From positions 62,001-126,000 of the forward strand of contig NZ_AOLJ01000025.1 of the NCBI RefSeq assembly GCF_000336775.1: a DNA stretch of 64,000 bases, written 5' to 3'. Made by a program: the position numbers and the translations under genes. This document shows positions 7,919 through 15,232 of the stretch, piece by piece (positions within the stretch are counted from its first letter, which is position 1; every line of letters starts with the position of its first letter). The notes beneath the pieces are model-generated. The model ran no database searches, was not told where the DNA came from, and saw only the letters and a list, made by a program, of their open reading frames with translations. This DNA is from Haloferax gibbonsii ATCC 33959 (GTDB lineage: Archaea; Halobacteriota; Halobacteria; Halobacteriales; Haloferacaceae).

Positions 7919-8992
7919 ATGAAAGCAATCGCCGTCAGGCGCGGGGAAGACAAACCGGTCGTCATCGAGAAGCCGCGACCGGAACCCGACGTCGGGGAGG
8001 CGCTCGTCCGAACGCTTCGGGTCGGCGTGGACGGGACGGACCACGAGGTCATCGCCGGCGGCCACGGGGGGTTCCCCGAGGGCGAAGACCACCTCGTGCT
8101 CGGCCACGAGGCGGTCGGTATCGTCGTCGACCCGAACGGCACCGAACTGGAGGAAGGCGACATCGTCGTGCCGACGGTCCGCCGCCCCCCGGCGTCCGGG
8201 ACGAACGAGTACTTCGAGAAGGACCAACCCGACATGGCTCCCGACGGGATGTACGCCGAGCGCGGTATCGTCGGCGCGCACGGGTTCATGTCCGAGTACT
8301 TCACCAGCCCGTCGGACTACCTCGTCCGCATCCCGCGCTCGCAGGCCGAACTCGGCTTCCTCATCGAGCCCATCTCCATCACCGAGAAGGCCCGCGAGCA
8401 CGCCTACGCGAGCCGCTCCGCGTTCGACTGGACCCCCTCGTCGGCGCTCGTCCTCGGCAACGGGAGCCTCGGACTCCTGACGCTCGCCATGCTGAAAGCC
8501 GACGATAAGGGCTACGAGGACCTCTACTGCCTCGGTCGACGCGACCGCCCCGACCCGACCATCGACATCATGGAGAAGCTCGGCGCGACCTACGTCGACT
8601 CCCGCGAGACCTCGGTCGAGGAGATTCCGGACGCACACGAGCACATGGACTTCATCTACGAGGCGACCGGGTTCCCCAAACACGCCATCCAGTCGGTGCA
8701 GGCGCTCGCGCCGAACGGCGTCGCCGCGCTCCTCGGCGTCCCGAGCGACTGGGAGTTCGAGGTCGACGCCGGCGCGTTCCACCGCGAGATGGTTCTCCAC
8801 AACAAGGCGCTCGTCGGCAGCGTCAACTCCCACGTCAAGCACTTCGAGGCCGCGACCGTGACGTTCACCAAGCTCCCGCGGTGGTTCCTCCGCGACCTCG
8901 TCACCGGCGTCCACCCGCTTTCGGAGTTCGAAGCAGCATTCGAAGACGACGACACCACTATAAAAACGGCCATCGAATTCGATACTGTATGA
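7919..8992 (+). CDS. gdh: Glucose 1-dehydrogenase
   Basis: 357 residues of the zinc-dependent medium-chain dehydrogenase type, closely like the Haloferax glucose dehydrogenase of the semi-phosphorylative Entner-Doudoroff pathway. It oxidises glucose to gluconolactone with NAD(P)+. Visible are the N-terminal catalytic domain with GTDHEVIAGGHGGFPEGEDHLVLGHEAVG, where Asp replaces the usual cysteine zinc ligand, and the nucleotide-binding region around LVLGNGSLGLLTLAML. A second start, GTG at 7895, is in frame eight codons upstream and fits the promoter spacing. Its stop overlaps the start of gfcR, the regulator of glucose and fructose breakdown. Confidence 0.95.
   Translation: MKAIAVRRGEDKPVVIEKPRPEPDVGEALVRTLRVGVDGTDHEVIAGGHGGFPEGEDHLVLGHEAVGIVVDPNGTELEEGDIVVPTVRRPPASGTNEYFEKDQPDMAPDGMYAERGIVGAHGFMSEYFTSPSDYLVRIPRSQAELGFLIEPISITEKAREHAYASRSAFDWTPSSALVLGNGSLGLLTLAMLKADDKGYEDLYCLGRRDRPDPTIDIMEKLGATYVDSRETSVEEIPDAHEHMDFIYEATGFPKHAIQSVQALAPNGVAALLGVPSDWEFEVDAGAFHREMVLHNKALVGSVNSHVKHFEAATVTFTKLPRWFLRDLVTGVHPLSEFEAAFEDDDTTIKTAIEFDTV
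8959..8966 (+). promoter_or_regulatory. Internal leaderless promoter of gfcR
   Basis: TATAAAAA lies inside the last codons of gdh and is centred 26-27 bases before the gfcR ATG, the exact spacing for a leaderless transcript. It would let gfcR be expressed independently of gdh. Confidence 0.6.
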
Positions 8993-9621
8993 AGAACGTC
9001 GACGACCTCATCGCCAGCGCGGCGGAGCTCGCGGACCGTGGCCTCTCGAAGGGCGAGATTGCCGACGAGTTGAACGTCTCCCGCGAGACCGCAAGCTGGC
9101 TGGTCGAACGGAGCGGCGCGGCGACCGAACCCGAACCCCAGGTAGAGCCCGACGGCCCCGACGACATCCACGTCGATTGGAACGCCATCGGCAGCGGCGG
9201 CAAGCGTCTCACCTACGTCGGGCGCGCGCTCGCCGACCTGCTCATGGAGACGAACGGCGAGGCCGACGTGACCGTCGGTATCGAGAAGGCGGGCGTCCCC
9301 CTCGCGACCTCCGTCTCGCGCGAACTCGAAACGACCCTCGCCGCCTACTCGCCCGCGAAACACCAGTGGGACGAAGGCGACATCGAGGACCTCGGCGGCG
9401 GCTTCTCCCGGAACTTCGCCCCCGTCGAGGGACGGAACTGCTTCATCGTCGACGACACGGTGACGAGCGGTACGACCCTCCGCGAGACTATCGACGCCAT
9501 CCGCTCCGAGGGCGGCGAACCCCTCGCGTGCGTGGTCATCGTCGACAAGCAGGGCGTCGAAGAGATAGACGGCGTCCCGGTTCACTCGCTCATCAACGTC
9601 GTCCGCGTCGGCGAGCAGTAA
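8989..9621 (+). CDS. gfcR: GfcR, PRTase-like transcription regulator of sugar catabolism
   Basis: 210 residues. The N-terminus (about 1-45) is a helix-turn-helix (DLIASAAELADRGLSKGEIADELNVSRETASWL). The rest resembles orotate phosphoribosyltransferase PyrE, with the PRPP-binding motif CFIVDDTVTSGTT at about 150. In Haloferax volcanii this protein, once annotated as PyrE-like, activates genes for glucose and fructose breakdown. The phosphoribosyltransferase fold probably senses a ligand rather than acting as an enzyme (inference). The ATG overlaps the gdh stop (ATGA), and a TATA box inside gdh offers a separate promoter. Confidence 0.92.
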   Translation: MKNVDDLIASAAELADRGLSKGEIADELNVSRETASWLVERSGAATEPEPQVEPDGPDDIHVDWNAIGSGGKRLTYVGRALADLLMETNGEADVTVGIEKAGVPLATSVSRELETTLAAYSPAKHQWDEGDIEDLGGGFSRNFAPVEGRNCFIVDDTVTSGTTLRETIDAIRSEGGEPLACVVIVDKQGVEEIDGVPVHSLINVVRVGEQ

Positions 9622-9717
9622 CGCCCAGCACGGGCCGCCGCGCAGTCGGAGTCGGCCCTGCGGACCGAACCCACCGGCGACGCAACTCCTTTGTCCGCCC
9701 GGCGGTTATCTGGGCGC

Positions 9718-10062
9718 ATGACGTTCCAACCGGAGAGCTTGGACCCAGAGGAAGTACAGTCCCGCGTCGACGAAGCCGTCGCGGACAACCGCGTCGTCCT
9801 GTTCATGAAGGGTAACCGCCTGATGCCGCAGTGCGGCTACTCCGCGAAGGCGGTCGACCTCATCTCCCAGTACGTCGACGAGTTCGAGACCGTCGACGTG
9901 CTGCCCGCGCTCCCGCACTACCGCGAGGCGCTCAAGGAGAAAAGCGACTGGGAGACCATCCCCCAGACGTTCGTCGACGGCGAGTTCGTCGGCGGCAGCG
10001 ACATCCTCGAAGAGCTCGACGAGCGCGGCGAACTCGAAGCGACGCTGACCGGCGCGAACTGA
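9718..10062 (+). CDS. Monothiol glutaredoxin-like protein
   Basis: 114 residues with a glutaredoxin fold. The active site is CGYS with a single cysteine, as in the monothiol class that carries or delivers iron-sulfur clusters. The cis-proline region TIPQTFVDGEFVGGSDIL binds the thiol partner. Haloarchaea use gamma-glutamylcysteine rather than glutathione, so the natural partner may be that thiol (inference). Start chosen at MTFQPESLD, just before the domain. It stands alone between gfcR and an unknown gene. Confidence 0.92.
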   Translation: MTFQPESLDPEEVQSRVDEAVADNRVVLFMKGNRLMPQCGYSAKAVDLISQYVDEFETVDVLPALPHYREALKEKSDWETIPQTFVDGEFVGGSDILEELDERGELEATLTGAN

Positions 10063-10143
10063 CCGCCGGAAGCGACCCCGGCAGACCGCCGGACCGCGGC
10101 CCGACGCCGACTTCTTATCTGTCGCCTAACGAGAAGGGGAGGC

Positions 10144-10151
10144 CATATAAG
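10144..10151 (+). promoter_or_regulatory. TATA box of the unknown gene at 10231
   Basis: CATATAAG is the clearest TATA box in the 168-base spacer. Transcription would start near 10174 and give a leader of about 55 bases, so this gene is not leaderless. Confidence 0.5.
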
Positions 10152-10230
10152 CCTCGAACTCGTACATGCACACAGGTATCGCCATCCGGGTGCGCCCGCA
10201 CCGTGGCTCTCGTCGATACCGAAGCCAACA

Positions 10231-10797
10231 ATGTCAGGCCGCGTATATCGACTCCATTCGACGTTGGAACTGCCACTCGAAGACGTGATGGACTACTTCG
10301 AAAACGACCCAGAACTGCCGCCTGAGGTCGAGAACGTAGACATCACCCGCCGAAACAACACCCTCATCATCAAAGCCGTCTCCGCCGACGACAACCTCAG
10401 CAAGTACACGCCGACGGCCCAGTTGAAAGCGAGCGTGACGGAAAATCGCGTCTACGAGGAAGAGCCGCCCCGAGCGGGCGCGCCCAACTGGGGAGACGAC
10501 GAAGAAGAGGAGATACCCTCCGAACTCGTCGAGTTCGCCTGCTTCAAAGGCGACCTCGAAACCGTGCTCCAGAACACGGCGCTCCAGTACCCGATGTTCC
10601 TCGTCCTCCGCGAGATCGCAATGCTCTCGGAGAAGGGGACGCTGACCGCTATCACCGAGGAAAGCGACGAACTCCAGGCGACGCGCATCGTCGAGGGCGA
10701 AGTCCGCGCCGCCTCCGTCGAAGTCGTCGAGAACCCCCAGCAGAACGGGTCCTCGGACAGCGGAATCAACTGGCGCGACAACAAGTTCATCTCCTAA
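10231..10797 (+). CDS. Conserved haloarchaeal protein of unknown function
   Basis: 188 residues, acidic, no signal peptide or membrane segment. It opens SGRVYRLHSTLELPLEDVMDYFEND and has an acidic patch GDDEEEEIPSELVEFACFKGDLETVLQNTALQYPMFLVLREIAML. I recognise it only as a type widespread in haloarchaea (probably a DUF7110-type protein, from memory). It may have an alpha/beta core followed by a disordered tail (NPQQNGSSDSGIN). Neighbours give no clue to its role. Confidence 0.85.
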   Translation: MSGRVYRLHSTLELPLEDVMDYFENDPELPPEVENVDITRRNNTLIIKAVSADDNLSKYTPTAQLKASVTENRVYEEEPPRAGAPNWGDDEEEEIPSELVEFACFKGDLETVLQNTALQYPMFLVLREIAMLSEKGTLTAITEESDELQATRIVEGEVRAASVEVVENPQQNGSSDSGINWRDNKFIS

Positions 10798-10901
10798 CCG
10801 CGTCGTATCTTCCCACCCCGTCACCGCCGAGCCACGTGAGTCAGCGGCCCAAATCGTGTTCGGCGGTATCACGCATCACACTAATCCTCGGGCAAAAAGC
10901 A

Positions 10902-10930
10902 TTTACACCGCCTAATTAGATGTAATTACA
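10902..10930 (+). promoter_or_regulatory. Promoter with paired palindromes before the first PAPS-reductase-like gene
   Basis: TTTACA (10902-10907) is centred about 30 bases before the ATG at 10935. Between it and the start codon lie CTAATTAG (10912-10919) and TGTAATTACA (10921-10930), both perfect palindromes, sharing TAATTA as a direct repeat nine bases apart. A protein bound there would block initiation, so they look like a repressor operator. The paralogue at 12047 lacks them. Confidence 0.5.
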
Positions 10931-10934
10931 CATC

Positions 10935-11912
10935 ATGTCGGAAGCCGAAGCCTTCCCGGACTACCTCGACGTCGACTACACCGACGGCGAGGGCGAGACG
11001 CCGGAGGACTACCCGAGTATCGAGGACAAGATCGAGAAGGCCATCGAGGTCACGAAGCAGGGACTCGAGCAGTACGAGAACCCCGCCGTGATGTGGACCG
11101 GTGGCAAGGACTCCACGCTCACGCTCTACTTCATCAAGGAGGTCGCAGAGCGCTACGACCTCGAAGTCCCGCCGGCGGTCTTCATCGACCACTACCAGCA
11201 CTTCGACGAGATCATGGACTTCGTCAAGCACTGGGCCGACGAGTGGGACCTCGACGTCATCTGGGCCCGCAACGAGGACGTCGGCGCGTACGTCGACGAG
11301 AACGGCCTCGAACCCGGCGACGACATCCCCGTCTCGGAACTCTCCGAGCACAACCAGCACCACATCCGCAACATCCTCGAGTACGAAGAGGACACCTTCC
11401 CCTTCCTGCTCGACACCTACGTCGGCAACCACCTGCTGAAGACCGTCGCGCTCAACGACACGCTCGAGGAGTACGACATCGACGGCGTCATCTCCGGCGT
11501 CCGCTGGGACGAACAGGAAGCCCGCGCCGACGAGACGTTCTTCAGCCCCCGTCACAACCCCGACATCTACCCCCCGCACGACCGCATTCAACCCATCCTC
11601 CAGTTCGAAGAGAGCGCCGTCTGGGACGCCTTCTGGTACTTCGCGGTCCCGGACACCGTCGAGAACTACCCCGAGGACGGCTACGTCCCCACGAGTGACA
11701 CCGACCTCCCCGAGGGCGTCACGCAGGAGGACGTTCCCGTCTCGCCGAAGTACTTCGCCGGCTTCCGGAGTCTCGGCAGCGAGGTCTCGACCGACAAGTC
11801 CGCCGAGGAACCGGCGTGGCTGCAGGACATGGAGAACACGACCGAGCGCGCGGGCCGCGCCCAGGACAAAGAGGACCTGATGGAGCGCCTGCGCGACCTC
11901 GGCTACATGTGA
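10935..11912 (+). CDS. PAPS reductase / CysD-like PP-loop protein, copy 1
   Basis: 325 residues of the adenine nucleotide alpha-hydrolase family. The PP-loop is TGGKDST at about residue 55, followed by YFIKEVAERYDLEVPPAVFIDH, and further on SGVRWDEQEARADETFFSPRH, which parallels the GARRDEEKSRAKE region of the sulfate adenylyltransferase small subunit. It probably activates or reduces a sulfur compound, but substrate and partner cannot be told. It is strongly similar over its whole length to the next gene, including the shared C-terminus RAQDKEDLMERLRDLGYM. The two are about 135 bases apart and look like a tandem duplication. Confidence 0.88.
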   Translation: MSEAEAFPDYLDVDYTDGEGETPEDYPSIEDKIEKAIEVTKQGLEQYENPAVMWTGGKDSTLTLYFIKEVAERYDLEVPPAVFIDHYQHFDEIMDFVKHWADEWDLDVIWARNEDVGAYVDENGLEPGDDIPVSELSEHNQHHIRNILEYEEDTFPFLLDTYVGNHLLKTVALNDTLEEYDIDGVISGVRWDEQEARADETFFSPRHNPDIYPPHDRIQPILQFEESAVWDAFWYFAVPDTVENYPEDGYVPTSDTDLPEGVTQEDVPVSPKYFAGFRSLGSEVSTDKSAEEPAWLQDMENTTERAGRAQDKEDLMERLRDLGYM

Positions 11913-12046
11913 AGTCGGTCGACGGCTAACCCGACGAGACGTTCTTTTTCGACGCTGGCTCCCCGACGCCGACTGCAGAGAGTGACCGCGACTGCGACTG
12001 TCTCGCAGCGGAAACAGGGATATCCTCAGCGAGCGACATCTGTGGC

Positions 12047-13000
12047 ATGAGCCTCGCGTTCCCCGACTATCTCGACCTCGACTACGCCGACGGCCGAGAC
12101 CAGACCGCCGCCGACTACCCGACGCTCGAAGACAAACTCCAGAAAGCGGCCGCGGTGACCGCGACCGCCCTCGAACAGTACGAGCGCCCGGCCGTCATGT
12201 GGACCGGCGGCAAGGACTCCACGCTCGTCCTCTACGTCGTCCGCGAGGTCGCCGCCGACATGGGCGTTCCCGTCCCGCCCGTCGTCTTTATCGACCACTT
12301 CGAGCACTTCGACGAGACCGAGGCGTTCGTCCGCGAGTGGGCCGACCGATGGGGCCTCGACCTCGTCGTCGCCCGCAACGAGGACTTCGCGCGACTCGGC
12401 GCGTCGCCCGGCGACGAGATTCCCCTCTCGGAGCTCGGCGACGACACCCGCCGCGAACTCGCCCGCCTCGGCTACGAGGGCGAGACCATCGTCCTCGACG
12501 CCGACACCTTCGAGGGCAACCACCTGCTGAAGACCGTCGCGCTCAACGACACGCTCGAAGACCGCGGCTTCGACGGCGTCTTCTCGGGCGTCCGCTGGGA
12601 CGAACAGGAAGCCCGCGCCGACGAGACGTTCTTCAGCCCTCGTCACGACTCCGAGAGATATCCGCCGCACGACCGCGTCCACTCCATCCTCCAGTTCGAG
12701 GAGGCCGACGTGTGGGCGGCGTTCTGGAACTACATCGTCCCCGACTCGGTCGAGGGCTACCCGGCGGGCCACGTCCCCGCCGCTCTCGACGACCTCCCGG
12801 AGGGCGTCGAACCCGCCGACCTCCCCGTCTCGCCGAAGTACTTCGAGGGCTACCGCTCGCTCGGCACCGAATCCGGCTCCGCGAAGTCCGACGACCGACC
12901 CGCGTGGGTGCAGGACCTCGGCGCGAGCGCGGAACGCGAGGGGCGCGCGCAGGACAAAGAGGACCTGATGGGTCGGCTTCGCGACTTGGGTTACATGTAA
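12047..13000 (+). CDS. PAPS reductase / CysD-like PP-loop protein, copy 2
   Basis: 317 residues, a paralogue of the gene just upstream. It has the same PP-loop (MWTGGKDSTLVLY), the same SGVRWDEQEARADETFFSPRH block and the same RAQDKEDLMGRLRDLGYM end. It differs in the stretch of about 30 residues before GNHLLKTVALNDTLED, where copy 1 has a longer insert. The palindromes before copy 1 are missing here; GGATATCC about 25 bases upstream may serve as the TATA region. It may have specialised for another substrate or expression condition. It is followed 72 bases later by a third PP-loop protein. Confidence 0.88.
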   Translation: MSLAFPDYLDLDYADGRDQTAADYPTLEDKLQKAAAVTATALEQYERPAVMWTGGKDSTLVLYVVREVAADMGVPVPPVVFIDHFEHFDETEAFVREWADRWGLDLVVARNEDFARLGASPGDEIPLSELGDDTRRELARLGYEGETIVLDADTFEGNHLLKTVALNDTLEDRGFDGVFSGVRWDEQEARADETFFSPRHDSERYPPHDRVHSILQFEEADVWAAFWNYIVPDSVEGYPAGHVPAALDDLPEGVEPADLPVSPKYFEGYRSLGTESGSAKSDDRPAWVQDLGASAEREGRAQDKEDLMGRLRDLGYM

Positions 13001-13072
13001 TGCGAGCTGCTCGAAACGAGTCCGCGGCGTCCACACCGTAGCGCCTATCTCCCCCAACACGCTATCGCCTCC

Positions 13073-13783
13073 ATGACAGCCGAGTGGGTCAGCCTCTTTT
13101 CGGGCGGGAAGGACTCCTCGTGGGCGCTCTACCGCGCGCTCGAGGAGGGTCTGAACGTCACCCGTCTTCTGACCGTCCACCCCAGCGACGACTCGTACAT
13201 GTACCACGTGCCGGCGACCGACCTCGCCGCGCTCGCCGCCGAAAGCACCGGCATCGAACTCGTCGAGGTCCACCCCGGCGACCTCGAAGCGACCGACGCC
13301 GACGACTCGGGCGCGCAGGGCGACGCCGAACTCGAACCCCTCGAAGCGGCGCTGTCGGACCTCCAATCCAAGATCGACCTCGCGGGCGTCACGGCTGGAG
13401 CCATCGAAAGTGAGTTCCAGACCAACCGGATTCAGGCGATGTGCGACCGCCTCGGAATCGACCTGTTCGCCCCGCTGTGGCAGGAAGACCCCCGCGAACT
13501 CGGCGACGCCATGCTCGAGGCGGGCTTCGAAATCACCATCATCCAGGTCGCGGCCCACGGCCTCGACGAGTCGTGGCTCGGCCGGACGCTCGACGCCGAC
13601 GCGCTCGACGAACTGGAGGCGCTCAACGAGCAGTACGGCGTCCACATCCTCGGCGAGGGCGGCGAGTTCGAGACGCTCGTCACCGACGGCCCGCACATGG
13701 ACCGCCCCATCGAACTGGAGTACGAGACGGAGTGGGAGGGGACTCACGGCAGGCTCCGCATCACCGACGCGTACCTCGGCTAA
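13073..13783 (+). CDS. dph6: Diphthine-ammonia ligase (Dph6 family)
   Basis: 236 residues of the DUF71/ATP-PPase family. It makes the last step of diphthamide on elongation factor 2, adding an amide with ATP and ammonia. The PP-loop is SLFSGGKDSSWAL at residues 8-20, and family blocks GAIESEFQTNRIQAMCDRLGI, PLWQEDPRELGDAMLEAGF and LGEGGEFETLVTDGP are clear. Length is normal for the archaeal single-domain form. It is the third PP-loop protein in a row. A tandem 18-base repeat separates it from the convergent nucleotidyltransferase gene. Confidence 0.92.
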   Translation: MTAEWVSLFSGGKDSSWALYRALEEGLNVTRLLTVHPSDDSYMYHVPATDLAALAAESTGIELVEVHPGDLEATDADDSGAQGDAELEPLEAALSDLQSKIDLAGVTAGAIESEFQTNRIQAMCDRLGIDLFAPLWQEDPRELGDAMLEAGFEITIIQVAAHGLDESWLGRTLDADALDELEALNEQYGVHILGEGGEFETLVTDGPHMDRPIELEYETEWEGTHGRLRITDAYLG

Positions 13784-13791
13784 GAAAGAGC

Positions 13792-13834
13792 GTCCGCGGT
13801 TACAGTTCGGACCGCGGTTACAGTTCGGACCGCG
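13792..13834. repeat. Tandem 18-base repeat between convergent genes
   Basis: Copies at 13792-13809 and 13810-13827 (unit GACCGCGGTTACAGTTCG; one mismatch) are followed by seven bases of a third at 13828-13834. The repeat fills most of the 57 bases between the dph6 stop and the end of the nucleotidyltransferase gene. Confidence 0.85.
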
Positions 13835-13840
13835 TTCGCG

Positions 13841-14809
13841 TTACTGGCCGTTCGTCAGCCGCGAGTGCGCCCCGATGAGGGCGTTCGAGAGGTCGAGGCT
13901 CTCGATGTGCGTCTCCTCGTCGACGATGGAGTTCTTCAGCTCCGCGTTTCGGATGACCGCGCCGGGGAAGACCACGGACTCTTCGAGCACGGAGTCTTCG
14001 ACCACCGCGTTGGCCATCACGTGGACGTTGGTGCCGACCTCGGTGTTCGTGAGCGTCGCCGACTCGTGGACGAAGTTCTCGCCGCCGAGGTACCACGCCA
14101 CGGCGTCGAGGTAGCTCTGGGGCGTGCCGATGTCGAACCACGCGCCGTCGAACGTGTAGGCGAACACGTCGCCGTTCTGCTGGAGCCACTGCATGAACCA
14201 GCCGGGCTCGTCGGGGTTGTTGTCGCCGGAGAGATACTCGTCGAACTTGGGCAGGTCGTCCGCCGGGAAGGCGTAGCAGGCGATGGAGACGAGCGTGCTC
14301 TTGGGGTCTTCGGGCTTCTCCTGGAAGTTGATGACGCGGTCGCCGTCGAGTTCGACGAGGCCGTAGGACTTCGCGCGCTCCTTGTCGCCCACGTCGTAGG
14401 CGGCGAGACACGGCTCGTTTTTCTCGTAGAAGAAGTCCACGAAGTCGCCCACGTCGAAGCTGATGAGGTTGTCGCCCGCGATGACGACGAGGTCCTCTTC
14501 GACCTCCTCGCGGTCGATGAGCTGGGCGAGCGCGCCCACGACGCCGAACTTCTCGTCTTCCTCGCTGGTGTCTTCGACCGACAGCGTCGGCTTTTCGAAC
14601 GGCGATTCGTCGATGTACTCCTCGAACGCGCCGGCGAAGCGCTCGTTCGTGCTCACGAACACCTCAGAGACCCGGTCGTCGGCTTCCAGGTCTTCGAAGA
14701 TGGTGTCGATGACCGTCTGGTCGCCGACGGGCAAGAACATCTTGGGTCGGTGTTTGGTAATCGGCCACAGACGCGTTGCGTACCCACCGGCAAGGACGAC
14801 TGCCTTCAT
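13841..14809 (-). CDS. Sugar-1-phosphate nucleotidyltransferase
   Basis: 322 residues. The N-terminal Rossmann-like domain has the nucleotide loop MKAVVLAGGYATRLWPITKHRPKMFLPV at 1-28, GDNLISFDVGDFVDF, and YGLVELDGDRVINFQEKP, as in glucose-1-phosphate thymidylyl- or uridylyltransferases. From about residue 245 a hexapeptide-repeat left-handed beta-helix follows (VHESATLTNTEVGTNVHVMANAVVEDSVLEESVVFPGAVI). It makes an NDP-sugar for glycosylation or the cell surface; the base and sugar cannot be read from sequence. Start chosen at MKAVVLAGG, where the domain begins. Confidence 0.9.
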   Translation of the reverse strand: MKAVVLAGGYATRLWPITKHRPKMFLPVGDQTVIDTIFEDLEADDRVSEVFVSTNERFAGAFEEYIDESPFEKPTLSVEDTSEEDEKFGVVGALAQLIDREEVEEDLVVIAGDNLISFDVGDFVDFFYEKNEPCLAAYDVGDKERAKSYGLVELDGDRVINFQEKPEDPKSTLVSIACYAFPADDLPKFDEYLSGDNNPDEPGWFMQWLQQNGDVFAYTFDGAWFDIGTPQSYLDAVAWYLGGENFVHESATLTNTEVGTNVHVMANAVVEDSVLEESVVFPGAVIRNAELKNSIVDEETHIESLDLSNALIGAHSRLTNGQ

Positions 14810-14889
14810 ATCCCCCAAATCCCGCCACGTGGACAAGGCCTTTTTGCATCCTCTCTATTCTGCTGACACTTCCGGGCGGAAGGCGGCGC

Positions 14890-14904
14890 AAGGGATTTTC
14901 CCTT
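14890..14904. promoter_or_regulatory. Palindrome over the TATA position of the HTH/zinc-ribbon gene
   Basis: AAGGGA-TTT-TCCCTT is a perfect 15-base inverted repeat whose centre is 27 bases before the ATG at 14924. That is exactly where the TATA element of a leaderless promoter should be. A DNA-binding dimer here would shut off the gene, which itself encodes a small HTH regulator, so autoregulation is plausible. Confidence 0.55.
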
Positions 14905-14923
14905 CGACTCCCAATCGAGCGAT

Positions 14924-15223
14924 ATGACAGCCCGGGAGTCCGACACGACGGCCCGCCAGCGCATCGCCGACGCCCTCCGCGACGACCCCGCGACGGCCTC
15001 CGAGCTTTCGGCGAGCGTCGGCGTCTCGGTGTCGTCGGTGTACGGCCACCTCCAGCACGTCGCTCAAACAGTCCACGGAGCGGACGGCGAGCAGTTCCTC
15101 GTCGCGCCGCCGGAGTGCAAACACTGCGGCTTCAGCGCCTTCGACGACCCCGTGAACTACCCCTCGCGGTGCCCGGAGTGTCGAAGCGAGGGCATCGAAG
15201 AGGCCGTGTTCAAAATCGAGTAG
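14924..15223 (+). CDS. HTH and zinc-ribbon transcription regulator
   Basis: 99 residues. Residues about 10-55 form a winged-helix or HTH domain (RQRIADALRDDPATASELSASVGVSVSSVYGHLQHVAQTV). Residues about 65-90 are a zinc ribbon with CKHC and CPEC knuckles. This HTH plus zinc-ribbon arrangement is a known archaeal predicted-regulator family (COG3357 type). Targets are unknown. A palindrome on its own TATA position suggests it may control itself. It converges on the SRA-HNH gene with only nine bases between the stops. Confidence 0.88.
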   Translation: MTARESDTTARQRIADALRDDPATASELSASVGVSVSSVYGHLQHVAQTVHGADGEQFLVAPPECKHCGFSAFDDPVNYPSRCPECRSEGIEEAVFKIE

Positions 15224-15232
15224 TCGGTCGGT

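Noticed and set aside
8989-9621. Orotate phosphoribosyltransferase PyrE
   Set aside because: The protein has an N-terminal helix-turn-helix and follows gdh, which matches GfcR rather than the pyrimidine enzyme.
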